From positions 1,210,605-1,274,604 of the forward strand of contig JAHBTE010000001.1 of assembly GCA_019638675.1 (NCBI GenBank): a stretch of DNA of 64,000 bases. Reading direction: 5' to 3'. The DNA is from Fimbriimonadaceae bacterium. GTDB taxonomy: Bacteria > Armatimonadota > Fimbriimonadia > Fimbriimonadales > Fimbriimonadaceae. Shown one piece after another: positions 1 to 7,721 of this stretch (its first letter is position 1; each line of letters opens with the position of its first letter). A program made the translations under genes and the position numbers. The notes beneath the pieces were generated by a model, which saw nothing but the letters and a program-made list of their open reading frames with translations, was not told where the DNA came from and ran no database searches.

Positions 1-1077
1 ACCGCCCTTGGGGCAAGCGGTGGAATCGCTTTTGGCTATTTCGTATTTGAATACACGGGTCATCTCCCGCATGTCGCCTTATTAACGCGCAACACGTTTT
101 CGCCATTCGAAAGAGCCTTAGATAACCTTGGCATCCGGCGCGACACGATGGAAACGGTAAAGCCGGAGAAGGGGCTCGAAAACCTCAGACGCGAACTCGA
201 CCTCGGACATTCTGTGGTGGTTTGGGCGGATATGTTCAGCGCATCTTGGAACTGCTTGAATGCCGCTCAAATGTGGGCGATGTTGCCGATGCTCGTGGTT
301 GGATATGAAGACAACGGCTTTTGGGTAGCCGATCAAAGCCAGCGGGCGATTTTGGTTCCTGCGGAAGAACTTCAGGCGATGAGAGGGAGGGTCAAAAAAG
401 ACCGCTTCAAGATCATGGTTTTGCAAGGGATTGATGAAGGTCGCTTGAAGCCTGGGCTGATTGAAGGAATCAAGACTTGCACTGCTCTTTATTTAGATAA
501 ACCCCCGGCAGGCTCGGCAAATAATTTTGGAATCGCCGGCATGGAGCACTTTGTGAAAATGGTTCGCGATGACAAAACCGCACTTGGATGGGGCAAAAAA
601 TTCCCGCCTGGAGATAAGTTCAAGCAAGCGGTTGCTGGAAAATTTGGCCAGCCAGGAATTTGGGATTGGATTGAGCGATGGGGCTCGAATCCGGGGGCTG
701 ACCGGGGAACTTACGCACAGTTTTTGCGAGATTCCAGCACGGTTATTGGTAAGGACTTAAGCGGCGTAGCCGCGCAATTCGATAAGTCCGCTAACCACTG
801 GCAAGAACTGGTGGAAGTAGCTCTGCCAGACTCAATCCCCGCACTAGCCGAATTGAAAAAGATCAAGCTCGACATGGCGCACCTTAGGTTCAGTGATCCC
901 ATGGGCTCAATCGAGAAACGAACTCAGCTAGTGCAGCAATATGCGGAGGCATGGGAAAAGGCCGGTGACTTAGAGGCGGAGACAAAACAAATCAGAGAAT
1001 CTATCGCCTCGAAAATGGAAGAGATTATTCCGATCGAAAAGTCGGCAATAACAGAACTCCGAAGTCTCGTGGGTTGA
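1..1077 (+). CDS. BtrH N-terminal / DUF4872-like protein, 5'-truncated by window edge
   Basis: The frame is open from base 1, so the true start lies outside the window; about 358 codons are visible. The first residues (GGIAFGYFVFEYTG, then LLTR about 20 residues on) resemble the N-terminal domain of BtrH, the butirosin acyltransferase family. The following GHSVVVWADM and the long helical C-terminal half resemble the DUF4872 domain that usually follows it. Family members are cysteine-peptidase-fold proteins; the usual nucleophile region would lie before base 1, so activity cannot be judged. The C-terminus is charged and helical, with no membrane segment. It ends before a hairpin shared with the convergent fasciclin gene. 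Substrate unknown; the family assignment is from memory of motifs. Confidence 0.6.
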   Translation, partial: TALGASGGIAFGYFVFEYTGHLPHVALLTRNTFSPFERALDNLGIRRDTMETVKPEKGLENLRRELDLGHSVVVWADMFSASWNCLNAAQMWAMLPMLVVGYEDNGFWVADQSQRAILVPAEELQAMRGRVKKDRFKIMVLQGIDEGRLKPGLIEGIKTCTALYLDKPPAGSANNFGIAGMEHFVKMVRDDKTALGWGKKFPPGDKFKQAVAGKFGQPGIWDWIERWGSNPGADRGTYAQFLRDSSTVIGKDLSGVAAQFDKSANHWQELVEVALPDSIPALAELKKIKLDMAHLRFSDPMGSIEKRTQLVQQYAEAWEKAGDLEAETKQIRESIASKMEEIIPIEKSAITELRSLVG

Positions 1078-1080
1078 CCA

Positions 1081-1115
1081 AGGAACCTGCCTCTAGGGCG
1101 TGAGGCAAGGTTCCT
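1081..1115. terminator. Hairpin between convergent genes
   Basis: AGGAACCTGCCTC at 1081-1093 pairs with GAGGCAAGGTTCCT at 1102-1115, with one bulged A and an 8-nt loop. It lies between the stop of the first gene and the 3' end of the fasciclin gene, so it could end transcription from both sides. No strong T-tract follows on either strand, so it is a weak intrinsic terminator or a processing hairpin. Confidence 0.5.
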
Positions 1116-1139
1116 GGCCATGAGAGGAAATATGCCGAA

Positions 1140-1697
1140 CTACTTGGGCATCAAAACTTTGTTGACGACGTGGATCACACCGTTGCTTTGCATCACATCG
1201 TAAGTGGTGATGCTTGCAACCCCGCCTTTTTCATCCTTGAGGACGATGTTTCGGGGGCCGTTCCACATTGCCCAAAGCTTTCCGCCGCTGAGGGTTGTGT
1301 ATTCCGCATTGCCTTTTCCAGCTTTGATGTCTTTGCTCATGCTGTCGAAAGTCAGCTTCTTGCCGACGACGTGGTAAGTCAAGATTTTGGAAAGCATCGG
1401 CTTGTTTTCAGCCATCAAAAGCTTATCAACTGTTCCGGCAGGAAGCATATCGAAGGCGCTGTTGACTGGGGCGAATACGGTCATCGGCCCTTTGCCTTGA
1501 AGGGCGTTAACTAATCCAGCTGCTTTGACCGCCGCAACCAGAGTCGTGTGGTCAGGCGAGTTTACGGCGTTTTCAACAATGTTCTTGTTGGCGTACATTG
1601 CCATGCCGCCGACCATTGGGTTGCTGTTCGACATTTGCGCCTTGGGTGCGGGAGCCATTAAAGTGGCGGCGATTACTGCGGTTGTGAGAATGCTCAT
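1140..1697 (-). CDS. Secreted fasciclin-domain protein
   Basis: A 185-residue protein with a short hydrophobic N-terminus (ILTTAVIAATLM) that looks like a signal peptide, then one fasciclin (FAS1) domain from about residue 45 to the end. Visible FAS1 landmarks are [17 protein letters not shown] ([13 protein letters not shown]), GPMTVFAPVNSAFD, LTYHVVGKKLT and the terminal NGVIHVVNKVLMPK. Such proteins are exported and act in adhesion or surface interactions; no enzyme activity is known. The ATG at 1697 is preferred because the signal peptide starts there. An in-frame GTG at 1736 would add 13 charged residues. It is a paralogue of the fasciclin protein at 60060-60575, with closely matching AAVKAAGL and VIHV motifs. 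It stands alone, between two oppositely oriented neighbours. Confidence 0.9.
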   Translation of the reverse strand: MSILTTAVIAATLMAPAPKAQMSNSNPMVGGMAMYANKNIVENAVNSPDHTTLVAAVKAAGLVNALQGKGPMTVFAPVNSAFDMLPAGTVDKLLMAENKPMLSKILTYHVVGKKLTFDSMSKDIKAGKGNAEYTTLSGGKLWAMWNGPRNIVLKDEKGGVASITTYDVMQSNGVIHVVNKVLMPK

Positions 1698-1875
1698 GTT
1701 GTTTTGTCCGTTTGCTTGTTTTGCTCGGAGCCTCACTTATCCCAAACGGGCGTAATCTGACGAGTCCCTGAACGGTAAATAAATGTTTCGATTTGCTGCC
1801 TTCAAAATCAGATGCGTTCAAACGTTTGAACTTGTTGATCAATGATTTACGGGAAATCTTCGCTACACTGCCACC

Positions 1876-2532
1876 ATGGTTCCTGGGCTAGTCGCTGGCG
1901 CGCTTTTGGTGAGCACGGAAATGAAAGTTATGTTTGTGGGAAACAGCCACACGCTCAAAAACAACGTTCCGGGCATGGTCTGCGATCTAATCAAAAGTGG
2001 CGGGGCGAATCGCTCCTTCAAATACGAGGTGTTTTCTGTCGGGTTATTGAATGGAGCGGGGAAGAACGTCTTTGAACAAATCGCACAAGTGAGGTGGGAT
2101 TACATTGTTTTGCAAGGGGCGGAAATTAGTAGCTCACATAAGTACACCTATTCGCAGGATGTGGGAATTTCTGTCGCTAAGGCGGGTGTGAAATCCGGTG
2201 CAACCGTTCTCCTTTATGCAGAATGGCCGCGCCGAGGCTGGGATGAAACCGAGTACATCAACAATGTGTACCGAGGCATTGCAAAAGCTTCGGGGGCTAA
2301 AGTGGTCTCGGTTGGAGAACCCTGGGACAAAGTTTTGAATCTCAATCTTGGTCAGGAATTATGGGCTTCCGACGGCAACCATGCTTCGCTTCACGGAAGT
2401 TATATCGCGGCTCGTACTTTGAGCCGGGCGATTGATCCGGCTGGCACTCATACATGGAGGCCAAACGCGGTGAGCGCCAAGTTTGCACGTGCGCTAGATG
2501 AAGTGCTTCCGCCCGTGCGAGACATTAAATGA
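1876..2532 (+). CDS. SGNH/GDSL-type hydrolase-like protein (DUF4886-like)
   Basis: A 218-residue protein. MFVGNSHT near residue 19 resembles the GDS nucleophile block of SGNH esterases (Ser in GNSHT). YIVLQGAE in the middle and ASDGNHASLHGSY near residue 173 fit the later blocks, including the D-x-x-H catalytic dyad. DUF4886-type proteins share the GNSxT and D-x-x-H pattern and are probably carbohydrate or lipid esterases. The first 15 residues (MVPGLVAGALLVSTE) could be a poor signal peptide; a second ATG at 1921 would start directly at MKVMFVG and give a cytoplasmic form. Neither start has a strong ribosome-binding site. The substrate cannot be read from the sequence. The tRNA-Pro gene follows within 40 bases. 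Confidence 0.65.
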   Translation: MVPGLVAGALLVSTEMKVMFVGNSHTLKNNVPGMVCDLIKSGGANRSFKYEVFSVGLLNGAGKNVFEQIAQVRWDYIVLQGAEISSSHKYTYSQDVGISVAKAGVKSGATVLLYAEWPRRGWDETEYINNVYRGIAKASGAKVVSVGEPWDKVLNLNLGQELWASDGNHASLHGSYIAARTLSRAIDPAGTHTWRPNAVSAKFARALDEVLPPVRDIK

Positions 2533-2568
2533 GACTCGTCAAGCCGATGGTAATATCTTTGAAGCCAT

Positions 2569-2645
2569 CGGGATGTGGCTCAGCTTGGTAGAGCGCGTCG
2601 TTCGGGACGACGAGGTCGCAGGTTCGAATCCTGTCATCCCGACCA
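2569..2645 (+). tRNA. tRNA-Pro (anticodon CGG)
   Basis: A full cloverleaf: acceptor CGGGATG/CATCCCG, D-loop with GGTAG, anticodon stem CGTCG/CGACG around loop TTCGGGA (anticodon CGG, reading CCG), and a T-loop TTCGAAT in stem GCAGG/CCTGT. A73 and an encoded CCA end follow. The AT-rich orphan membrane gene begins 19 bases after the CCA, on the other strand. Confidence 0.96.
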
Positions 2646-2663
2646 GGGCTGATGCAATTAAGT

Positions 2664-3557
2664 TTAGCTTTGTTCGAGAGATTCGTTGGATGCTTCAACA
2701 ATCTGATCTGGACTTTTAAGAGAAGAAACCATGCGGGATATGAGGATAGTTACAATGGTAAATGTTGTAAGTATTTGAAACATTATAAGTAAGTCAAATA
2801 CCCAATTTCTTTGGCCATCACTATTTAATTCATATGTAAAAGAAGTTCCAAACGCGAGAAATAATGACTTATTAAACGCCCAATTTTTTGAATTGAAATG
2901 AGTATGATAGATAAATGCAAATGAGACTATGCTTGCACCTAGTGAAACAAACGTGGTGACGATTAATCTGAAAACTGATAATACCTCTTTCGTTTCTTCC
3001 GTGCTATTTGTAAAAACGCCGTAGTGCCAGGCTGAGGCCCAAGAATTTACGATAATAAATGCGCAAAAAACGGTATATAATTTAGAGACAAGCGCATGCG
3101 GAAGAATAATCGTTAAATATAGAACAATTAGTGTAATGTAGCAAATAAATACTTTGATCTTTACTAAATAATTTGGTTCCAAGGAGATACACGAGTTTTG
3201 GTGATGGTATGACCATACGGCAGCAAAAGAAAAAGTAAACCACAGAGTGAGAGATACACTTTCAATTCTGTGCAATTTGACATCCATAACGAGCATTGCG
3301 AGGATCGGGGCAAACAAGAATACTGTTAAAATGTAATCGATTTTTACAGCCCTATACTTATAATATGGATCTATAGTAATGGCGGGTGTATCTGACCTCA
3401 TCTGTTGACGCGGGCCTGCGAGCATTCTTACTGGAACCATCGCAAGCTCAACACAGAACGTTAGACTGGGCAAAAGAAATCCATAGTTGTTCGCGGCAAC
3501 TATTTTTGTAATAATATTTAAATGAAATTGCACGTATCTTTTGAATGAGTTAAGCAT
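2664..3557 (-). CDS. AT-rich orphan polytopic membrane protein
   Basis: A 297-residue protein I do not recognise. It has about seven hydrophobic stretches, for example near residues 25-45, 75-95, 100-120, 135-160, 165-180, 195-220 and 255-275, joined by short loops, so it should be an inner-membrane protein. No catalytic or transport motif is visible. Base composition is strikingly AT-rich, with many AAT, ATA and TTT codons, unlike the roughly 50% GC genes on both sides. It abuts the 3' end of tRNA-Pro. This suggests horizontal acquisition, although no integrase or repeated tRNA end is visible. It is transcribed in the same direction as the next two genes, but their composition shows they are not part of the same insert. 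Confidence 0.6.
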   Translation of the reverse strand: MLNSFKRYVQFHLNIITKIVAANNYGFLLPSLTFCVELAMVPVRMLAGPRQQMRSDTPAITIDPYYKYRAVKIDYILTVFLFAPILAMLVMDVKLHRIESVSLTLWFTFSFAAVWSYHHQNSCISLEPNYLVKIKVFICYITLIVLYLTIILPHALVSKLYTVFCAFIIVNSWASAWHYGVFTNSTEETKEVLSVFRLIVTTFVSLGASIVSFAFIYHTHFNSKNWAFNKSLFLAFGTSFTYELNSDGQRNWVFDLLIMFQILTTFTIVTILISRMVSSLKSPDQIVEASNESLEQS

Positions 3558-3578
3558 GTTAGATTAGAGACATTTAAT

Positions 3579-3929
3579 TTAAGATGATGGCATATCAGAC
3601 TCGTTATCCACTTCGTTTCTTTTGAGTAAGTCTTTAGTCGAATACAGCTTAATCCCGCGGTTGGCGATCATACTGCCGAACCCCGCCATCACCACCAACA
3701 GAACCACTTTGATCACCACAGAAGAAAGAGTGTCGGCGGCTTGGCCGATGTCAATTGGTTTGCCTTCCACCGCCTCCATTCGGATTGGGGGAGGAACGGT
3801 AAAAATATCAAAAGCGAGTTTGAACGCGAAAGCAATCAAGGCGATACCGGCAAGGAACACCAGCAGGCCAACTAAAGTTGAACCTGCTCGTTTGGTGGTT
3901 GCAGTCGGCTGACTGGTTTGACCGGACAT
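3579..3929 (-). CDS. Small two-helix membrane protein, unknown function
   Basis: A 116-residue protein with a Ser/Thr-rich N-terminus and two hydrophobic helices, about residues 18-40 (TLVGLLVFLAGIALIAFAFK) and 72-92 (VVIKVVLLVVMAGFGSMIA). A short acidic tail ends at SDMPSS. No family is recognised. The ATG at 3929 is chosen because AGGTGA (complement of 3935-3940) sits 5 nt upstream, ideal Shine-Dalgarno spacing. The GTG at 3938 would fall inside that site. The upstream MFS gene ends at 3939, so the ribosome-binding site begins in its stop codon and the two genes are probably translated from one message. A role beside the exporter is possible but unproven. Confidence 0.65.
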   Translation of the reverse strand: MSGQTSQPTATTKRAGSTLVGLLVFLAGIALIAFAFKLAFDIFTVPPPIRMEAVEGKPIDIGQAADTLSSVVIKVVLLVVMAGFGSMIANRGIKLYSTKDLLKRNEVDNESDMPSS

Positions 3930-3938
3930 TGAATTCAC

Positions 3939-5171
3939 CTAGGATACCGGAGTTGGCTCAGGTTCTGATAAAGGCTGCGTAGAAAATTTGACTCGCCAAA
4001 CTCCAATACTGGGAATGAGCATCAGAAGTGCCGCAAGCAGATACGGCCTCGCCGGGCCACCTGCGTACATGGTGTTGGCTATGATAGGGCCAATGATTCG
4101 AGCCAGAGAACCAAGCGATTGAGTAATCCCGAACGTCGAACCGCGTAATTCAGGCGGTGAGTTTTTGCTGATCAAACTGGAGAGCGAGGGTTGAGCGATT
4201 CCGTTCCCGGTTCCGAGAAAGGCACAGCCAAGCAAAACGGGCCACCAAGGTTTTACAAATGGAATTGAAGCCAGAACCGGTGCCTGAACCAAATAGCCAA
4301 CCCGCAGGAGGTTCACTTCGCCAAATTTAGGCTCCAATACTCGAATAAGCCCGCCTTGCACCAGGGCGGCAATCACGCCGACAAAAACAAGCACGAGTGA
4401 TGTTTGCGTTTGGCTGATCTTGTAAACATCTGCGCCAAGCCGGAAGTAAGTGGATTCCAGGTTAGCAAACGCCAAATTTGCCACAAAAAAGAGTAGAAGT
4501 AGAGAACCCAGCGTTGGGGTCTTCAGCGCATCCAGGAGGACTTGAATTCGTTTTTGTGGTGTTCGCGCTACGTGATTGTTATTGGATTCCGGCAGATAGC
4601 GAGCGACAAACCCCAGATTGATCAACGCAAATCCGGCGGAGACTAAACCGAGAAGGAACGGCTGGCCGTTATTGACCTCAATCAGAATTGCGCCGAGCGG
4701 AGGTCCGAACATAAATCCAAGCCCAAACGCCATTCCAAGAACCCCCATTGATTTAGCTCGGTTTGCGTCACTGGAAATGTCTGCAATGTAAGCGTAGGCA
4801 ACTCCCAGATTCGCCCCGGCAAACCCATGGCAGATTCGGCTCAACCACATGATTGGCAATGAAGTGCTAAAGGCGTAAAGCAAGCTCGAAATAACCGCGA
4901 GCGTGCAGGTGATCAGCAGGATTGGTCGGCGCCCTTTTTCGTCGCTTAATCTTCCTAGATAAGGAGAAATAATGAATTGCGCGATGCTGAAAAGCGCGAT
5001 GGATATACCAATGACGATCCCCACCACATTTGGGCCGGCGGCGGTGATCCAGGATGTGCCTTTGACAAGGTGCTCGGCTCGCAACTGGATGTCGGGAATG
5101 ACGGTTCCGAAGGAGAGCATATCGAGAAAAACAGTAAGAAATATCGCGAAGAGCGGTTTATCTTTGATCAC
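3939..5171 (-). CDS. MFS transporter, TetA-like drug:H+ antiporter family
   Basis: A 410-residue protein with 12 predicted membrane helices. Helix 1 carries FLDMLSFGTVIPD, as in TetA-type (DHA1) exporters. The loop after helix 2 has GRLSDEKGRR (residues 73-82), the classic MFS motif A, and PELRGSTFGITQSLGSLARIIGP near residue 350 matches the later conserved block. Such proteins export drugs or metabolites using the proton gradient; the substrate cannot be predicted. The start is a GTG with no Shine-Dalgarno; TATAAT lies only 5 nt upstream, suggesting a leaderless message. The small membrane protein immediately downstream is probably co-transcribed. Confidence 0.88.
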   Translation of the reverse strand: MIKDKPLFAIFLTVFLDMLSFGTVIPDIQLRAEHLVKGTSWITAAGPNVVGIVIGISIALFSIAQFIISPYLGRLSDEKGRRPILLITCTLAVISSLLYAFSTSLPIMWLSRICHGFAGANLGVAYAYIADISSDANRAKSMGVLGMAFGLGFMFGPPLGAILIEVNNGQPFLLGLVSAGFALINLGFVARYLPESNNNHVARTPQKRIQVLLDALKTPTLGSLLLLFFVANLAFANLESTYFRLGADVYKISQTQTSLVLVFVGVIAALVQGGLIRVLEPKFGEVNLLRVGYLVQAPVLASIPFVKPWWPVLLGCAFLGTGNGIAQPSLSSLISKNSPPELRGSTFGITQSLGSLARIIGPIIANTMYAGGPARPYLLAALLMLIPSIGVWRVKFSTQPLSEPEPTPVS

Positions 5172-5182
5172 GGCTGATTATA
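5172..5182 (-). promoter_or_regulatory. Promoter -10 for a leaderless MFS transcript
   Basis: A perfect TATAAT (complement of 5177-5182) is followed by CAGCC and then the GTG start of the MFS gene. Transcription from this box would start at or within a base or two of the start codon. No good -35 hexamer is visible at 16-18 nt. Confidence 0.45.
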
Positions 5183-5297
5183 ACTGACGAAAAAGTTTTG
5201 GAATTGTCGCGTAATGTATACGTATTCACAACTTAATTAAAGTAAAGTTAAGTCTCATTTTCCTAATAAGGGGTGCATTGAAATTCTAAAGGGCCAC

Positions 5298-7721
5298 TTG
5301 AACAGCGGAATAAGAATTCTATTTCTCACCCTCCTTGTGTGCTTTTTTGGATTCGGTTCTGCCCAAAAACCCGTGACGATCACCGTTTGGGGAATGGCAA
5401 TCACGCCGGATGAAAAAGGGAACGATTTGCTTGTCCGGCAGTTCGAGCGAGACAACCCCAACATCAAAGTCAAGCTCCTTGGCATGGGCGCGGGTGCAAT
5501 GAATCCCCAAAAGCTCATGACTGCAATCGTTGGGGGTTCTCCTCCTGACGTGATCATGCAGGATCGTTTTACGATCAGCGATTGGGCCAGTCGCGGGGCC
5601 TTCCGATCTCTTGATGACCTGATTGAACGAGATCGTGCCACTGATCCCTATTGTCCAACTCCAGATCAGTACTACCCCGCCGCCTGGAATGAAGCGATTT
5701 ATGACGGAAAGCTGTACGGGATTCCATTTGCCGCCGATGACCGTGTTCTCTACTGGAACACACAAGTCTTTGCGGAAAAAGCCGATGATCTCCGTAAAGC
5801 GGGGCTTGACCCAACTCGGCCTCCTCAAACTTGGAGCGAAATCCTCGCTTACAGCAAAGTTTTAACTGAGTTCAACCCGGATGGCACTCTCAAGCGGGCG
5901 GGATTCATCCCCAACGAAGGGAACTCCTGGCTGTACATGTTTGCCTTCCAGAACAACGCCGACTTCATGAGCGAAGACGGGACAAAGTGCACTTTGAATA
6001 CACCCGCCGCAGTCGAAGCCTTGCAGTTCATGAAGGATGGCTACGACATCCTCGGCGGCTACGAAAACACCCTCAAGTTTAAGTCGGGGATGCAGGGCAA
6101 AGAGAACGATCCTTTTGCTATCGGACAGATTGCCATGATCATCAATGGCGACTGGCGAATTGCTGAATATGCGAGATATTCGCCTAAGGCAAAGTTTAAG
6201 ACTGCACCCGCCCCTGTGCCGGACGACCGTTTTTACAAGCGAGGTCGGTTTGTTGACGAGAAAGACACTTTTGTCACTTGGTCAGGTGGGTTCGCCTATG
6301 CGATTCCGCGAGGCTCAAAAAATGTAGATGCGAGTTGGGAGTTCATCAAATGGATTCAAAGCCTAGATGGACGGATGCTCTATGCCAGAGGCCAAGCTGA
6401 CTTAGAACAATCGCGTGGGCGAAAGTTTATCCCTCGGATTCAAGCGCATATCAAAGCTACAGAACAGCAAGTGGCTCGTTATGCATCGGGCGACAGTGTT
6501 TACGATCAAGCGTTGCGTACTCACGCAGAAATGATGCCTTACGCCAAGCTCAGACCAGCGACTTTTGTTGGTCAAAAGCTTTGGGATGAGCACGTTCGAG
6601 CGATTGAGCAGGCCTGCCGTGGCGCGCAGACTCCGGAAGCGGCGTTGCAAAGCGGCCAGACCCGAGTTCAGCTCATTTTGGATGAGTTCTACAGCAAGAG
6701 CGATTACCCGCAGGTGAACATCGCCACCTGGGTGCTGGGAGCTTTTGGAATCGTAGTTCTTGGCTTAGTAGTGTGGGTTGCCCTGATGATCAAAAAGGGC
6801 AAAGGCCGGGTTTCTGTTCAGGAAACCCGTGCGGGTTACGCATTCATCAGCCCTTGGATCATTGGATTCCTGGTTTTCACTCTTGGGCCAATGGTGGCAT
6901 CGCTTGTGTTCTCGTTTATGAACTACGATGTCCTGAACCCGGCGCATTTTGTGGGCGCAAAGAACTTTACCGACGTTTTTGTTGTTGACCGCGACCTGCT
7001 GATGAAGGCGCTTGAAAATGTCGGGTATCTGGCGGTAGTCGGTATCCCGCTCGGGCTTTCAACTGGCTTGGCAATCGCTCTACTTTTGAATACTGGCGCA
7101 AAGGGGATTCGATTCTATCGAACTGTTTACTATATGCCTTCCATCACTCCGACGGTTGCATCGACATTTCTCTGGATTTGGATCATGACCCCCGACAACA
7201 AGCGGGGATTGCTCAACAATCTTTGGAACAACACGATCACCAATTGGTTTGGCGTGGCTTCACCCGGGTGGCTTACTGTAGAACCCTGGGCCAAGCCAGC
7301 TTTGATCTTGATGGGATTGTGGGCGGCCGGCGGTGCAATGATTCTGTGGCTGGCCGGGCTTAAAGGAATCTCGCGAACACTTTATGAAGCGGCCGAAATT
7401 GATGGCGCGTCCGGCTGGAAGCAGTTTGTGAGCGTGACTTTGCCACAACTCAGCCCGTTGATTTTCTTTAACTCGGTGATGGCGTTTATTGGAGTTCTGC
7501 AAACTTTTGACAACGTTTACATCATCACCAAGGGCGAGAATATGGGGCCGAACGATACGTTAGCCACTCCAGTTTATATGTTGTTTAACAACGGTTTTGC
7601 TTACTTCCGAATGGGTTACGCGAGCGCAATTGCTTGGCTGATTTTCTTTATTGTTATGGCAGTGACCCTGGTTCAGTTCAAGGTTGCTCCGCGTTGGGTG
7701 CACACGGAGGTTGACCGATGA
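5298..7721 (+). CDS. Fused sugar ABC substrate-binding protein and MalF-like permease
   Basis: An 807-residue protein starting at TTG 5298. Residues 1-22 form a signal peptide (LTLLVCFFGFGSA). Residues 23-470 are a family-1 extracellular sugar-binding protein, with ITVWGM, FERDNPNIKVK, GGSPPDVIMQD and GIPFAADDRVLYWNTQVF. A linker helix near residue 475 leads into a complete MalF/UgpA-type permease (about 510-800). Its EAA loop near residues 696-716 (EAAEIDGASGWKQF) contacts the ATPase. The two parts are normally separate genes; here one chain tethers the binding domain to the membrane. The next gene overlaps by 4 bases (ATGA) and is the partner permease. No ATP-binding subunit is nearby, so a shared ATPase elsewhere is likely. 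Substrate: probably an oligosaccharide. Confidence 0.9.
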   Translation: MNSGIRILFLTLLVCFFGFGSAQKPVTITVWGMAITPDEKGNDLLVRQFERDNPNIKVKLLGMGAGAMNPQKLMTAIVGGSPPDVIMQDRFTISDWASRGAFRSLDDLIERDRATDPYCPTPDQYYPAAWNEAIYDGKLYGIPFAADDRVLYWNTQVFAEKADDLRKAGLDPTRPPQTWSEILAYSKVLTEFNPDGTLKRAGFIPNEGNSWLYMFAFQNNADFMSEDGTKCTLNTPAAVEALQFMKDGYDILGGYENTLKFKSGMQGKENDPFAIGQIAMIINGDWRIAEYARYSPKAKFKTAPAPVPDDRFYKRGRFVDEKDTFVTWSGGFAYAIPRGSKNVDASWEFIKWIQSLDGRMLYARGQADLEQSRGRKFIPRIQAHIKATEQQVARYASGDSVYDQALRTHAEMMPYAKLRPATFVGQKLWDEHVRAIEQACRGAQTPEAALQSGQTRVQLILDEFYSKSDYPQVNIATWVLGAFGIVVLGLVVWVALMIKKGKGRVSVQETRAGYAFISPWIIGFLVFTLGPMVASLVFSFMNYDVLNPAHFVGAKNFTDVFVVDRDLLMKALENVGYLAVVGIPLGLSTGLAIALLLNTGAKGIRFYRTVYYMPSITPTVASTFLWIWIMTPDNKRGLLNNLWNNTITNWFGVASPGWLTVEPWAKPALILMGLWAAGGAMILWLAGLKGISRTLYEAAEIDGASGWKQFVSVTLPQLSPLIFFNSVMAFIGVLQTFDNVYIITKGENMGPNDTLATPVYMLFNNGFAYFRMGYASAIAWLIFFIVMAVTLVQFKVAPRWVHTEVDR

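Noticed and set aside
2498-2719. Open reading frame over tRNA-Pro
   Set aside because: It runs through the complete tRNA and has no conserved protein motif.
2646-3557. Search for an attachment-site copy of the tRNA-Pro 3' end
   Set aside because: No repeat of the T-arm or acceptor sequence is visible downstream, so no att boundary is claimed.
5225-5255. AT-rich imperfect dyad AACTTAATTAAAGT region before the sugar transporter
   Set aside because: Arms do not match well and no second copy is found; it may be only AT-rich promoter DNA.
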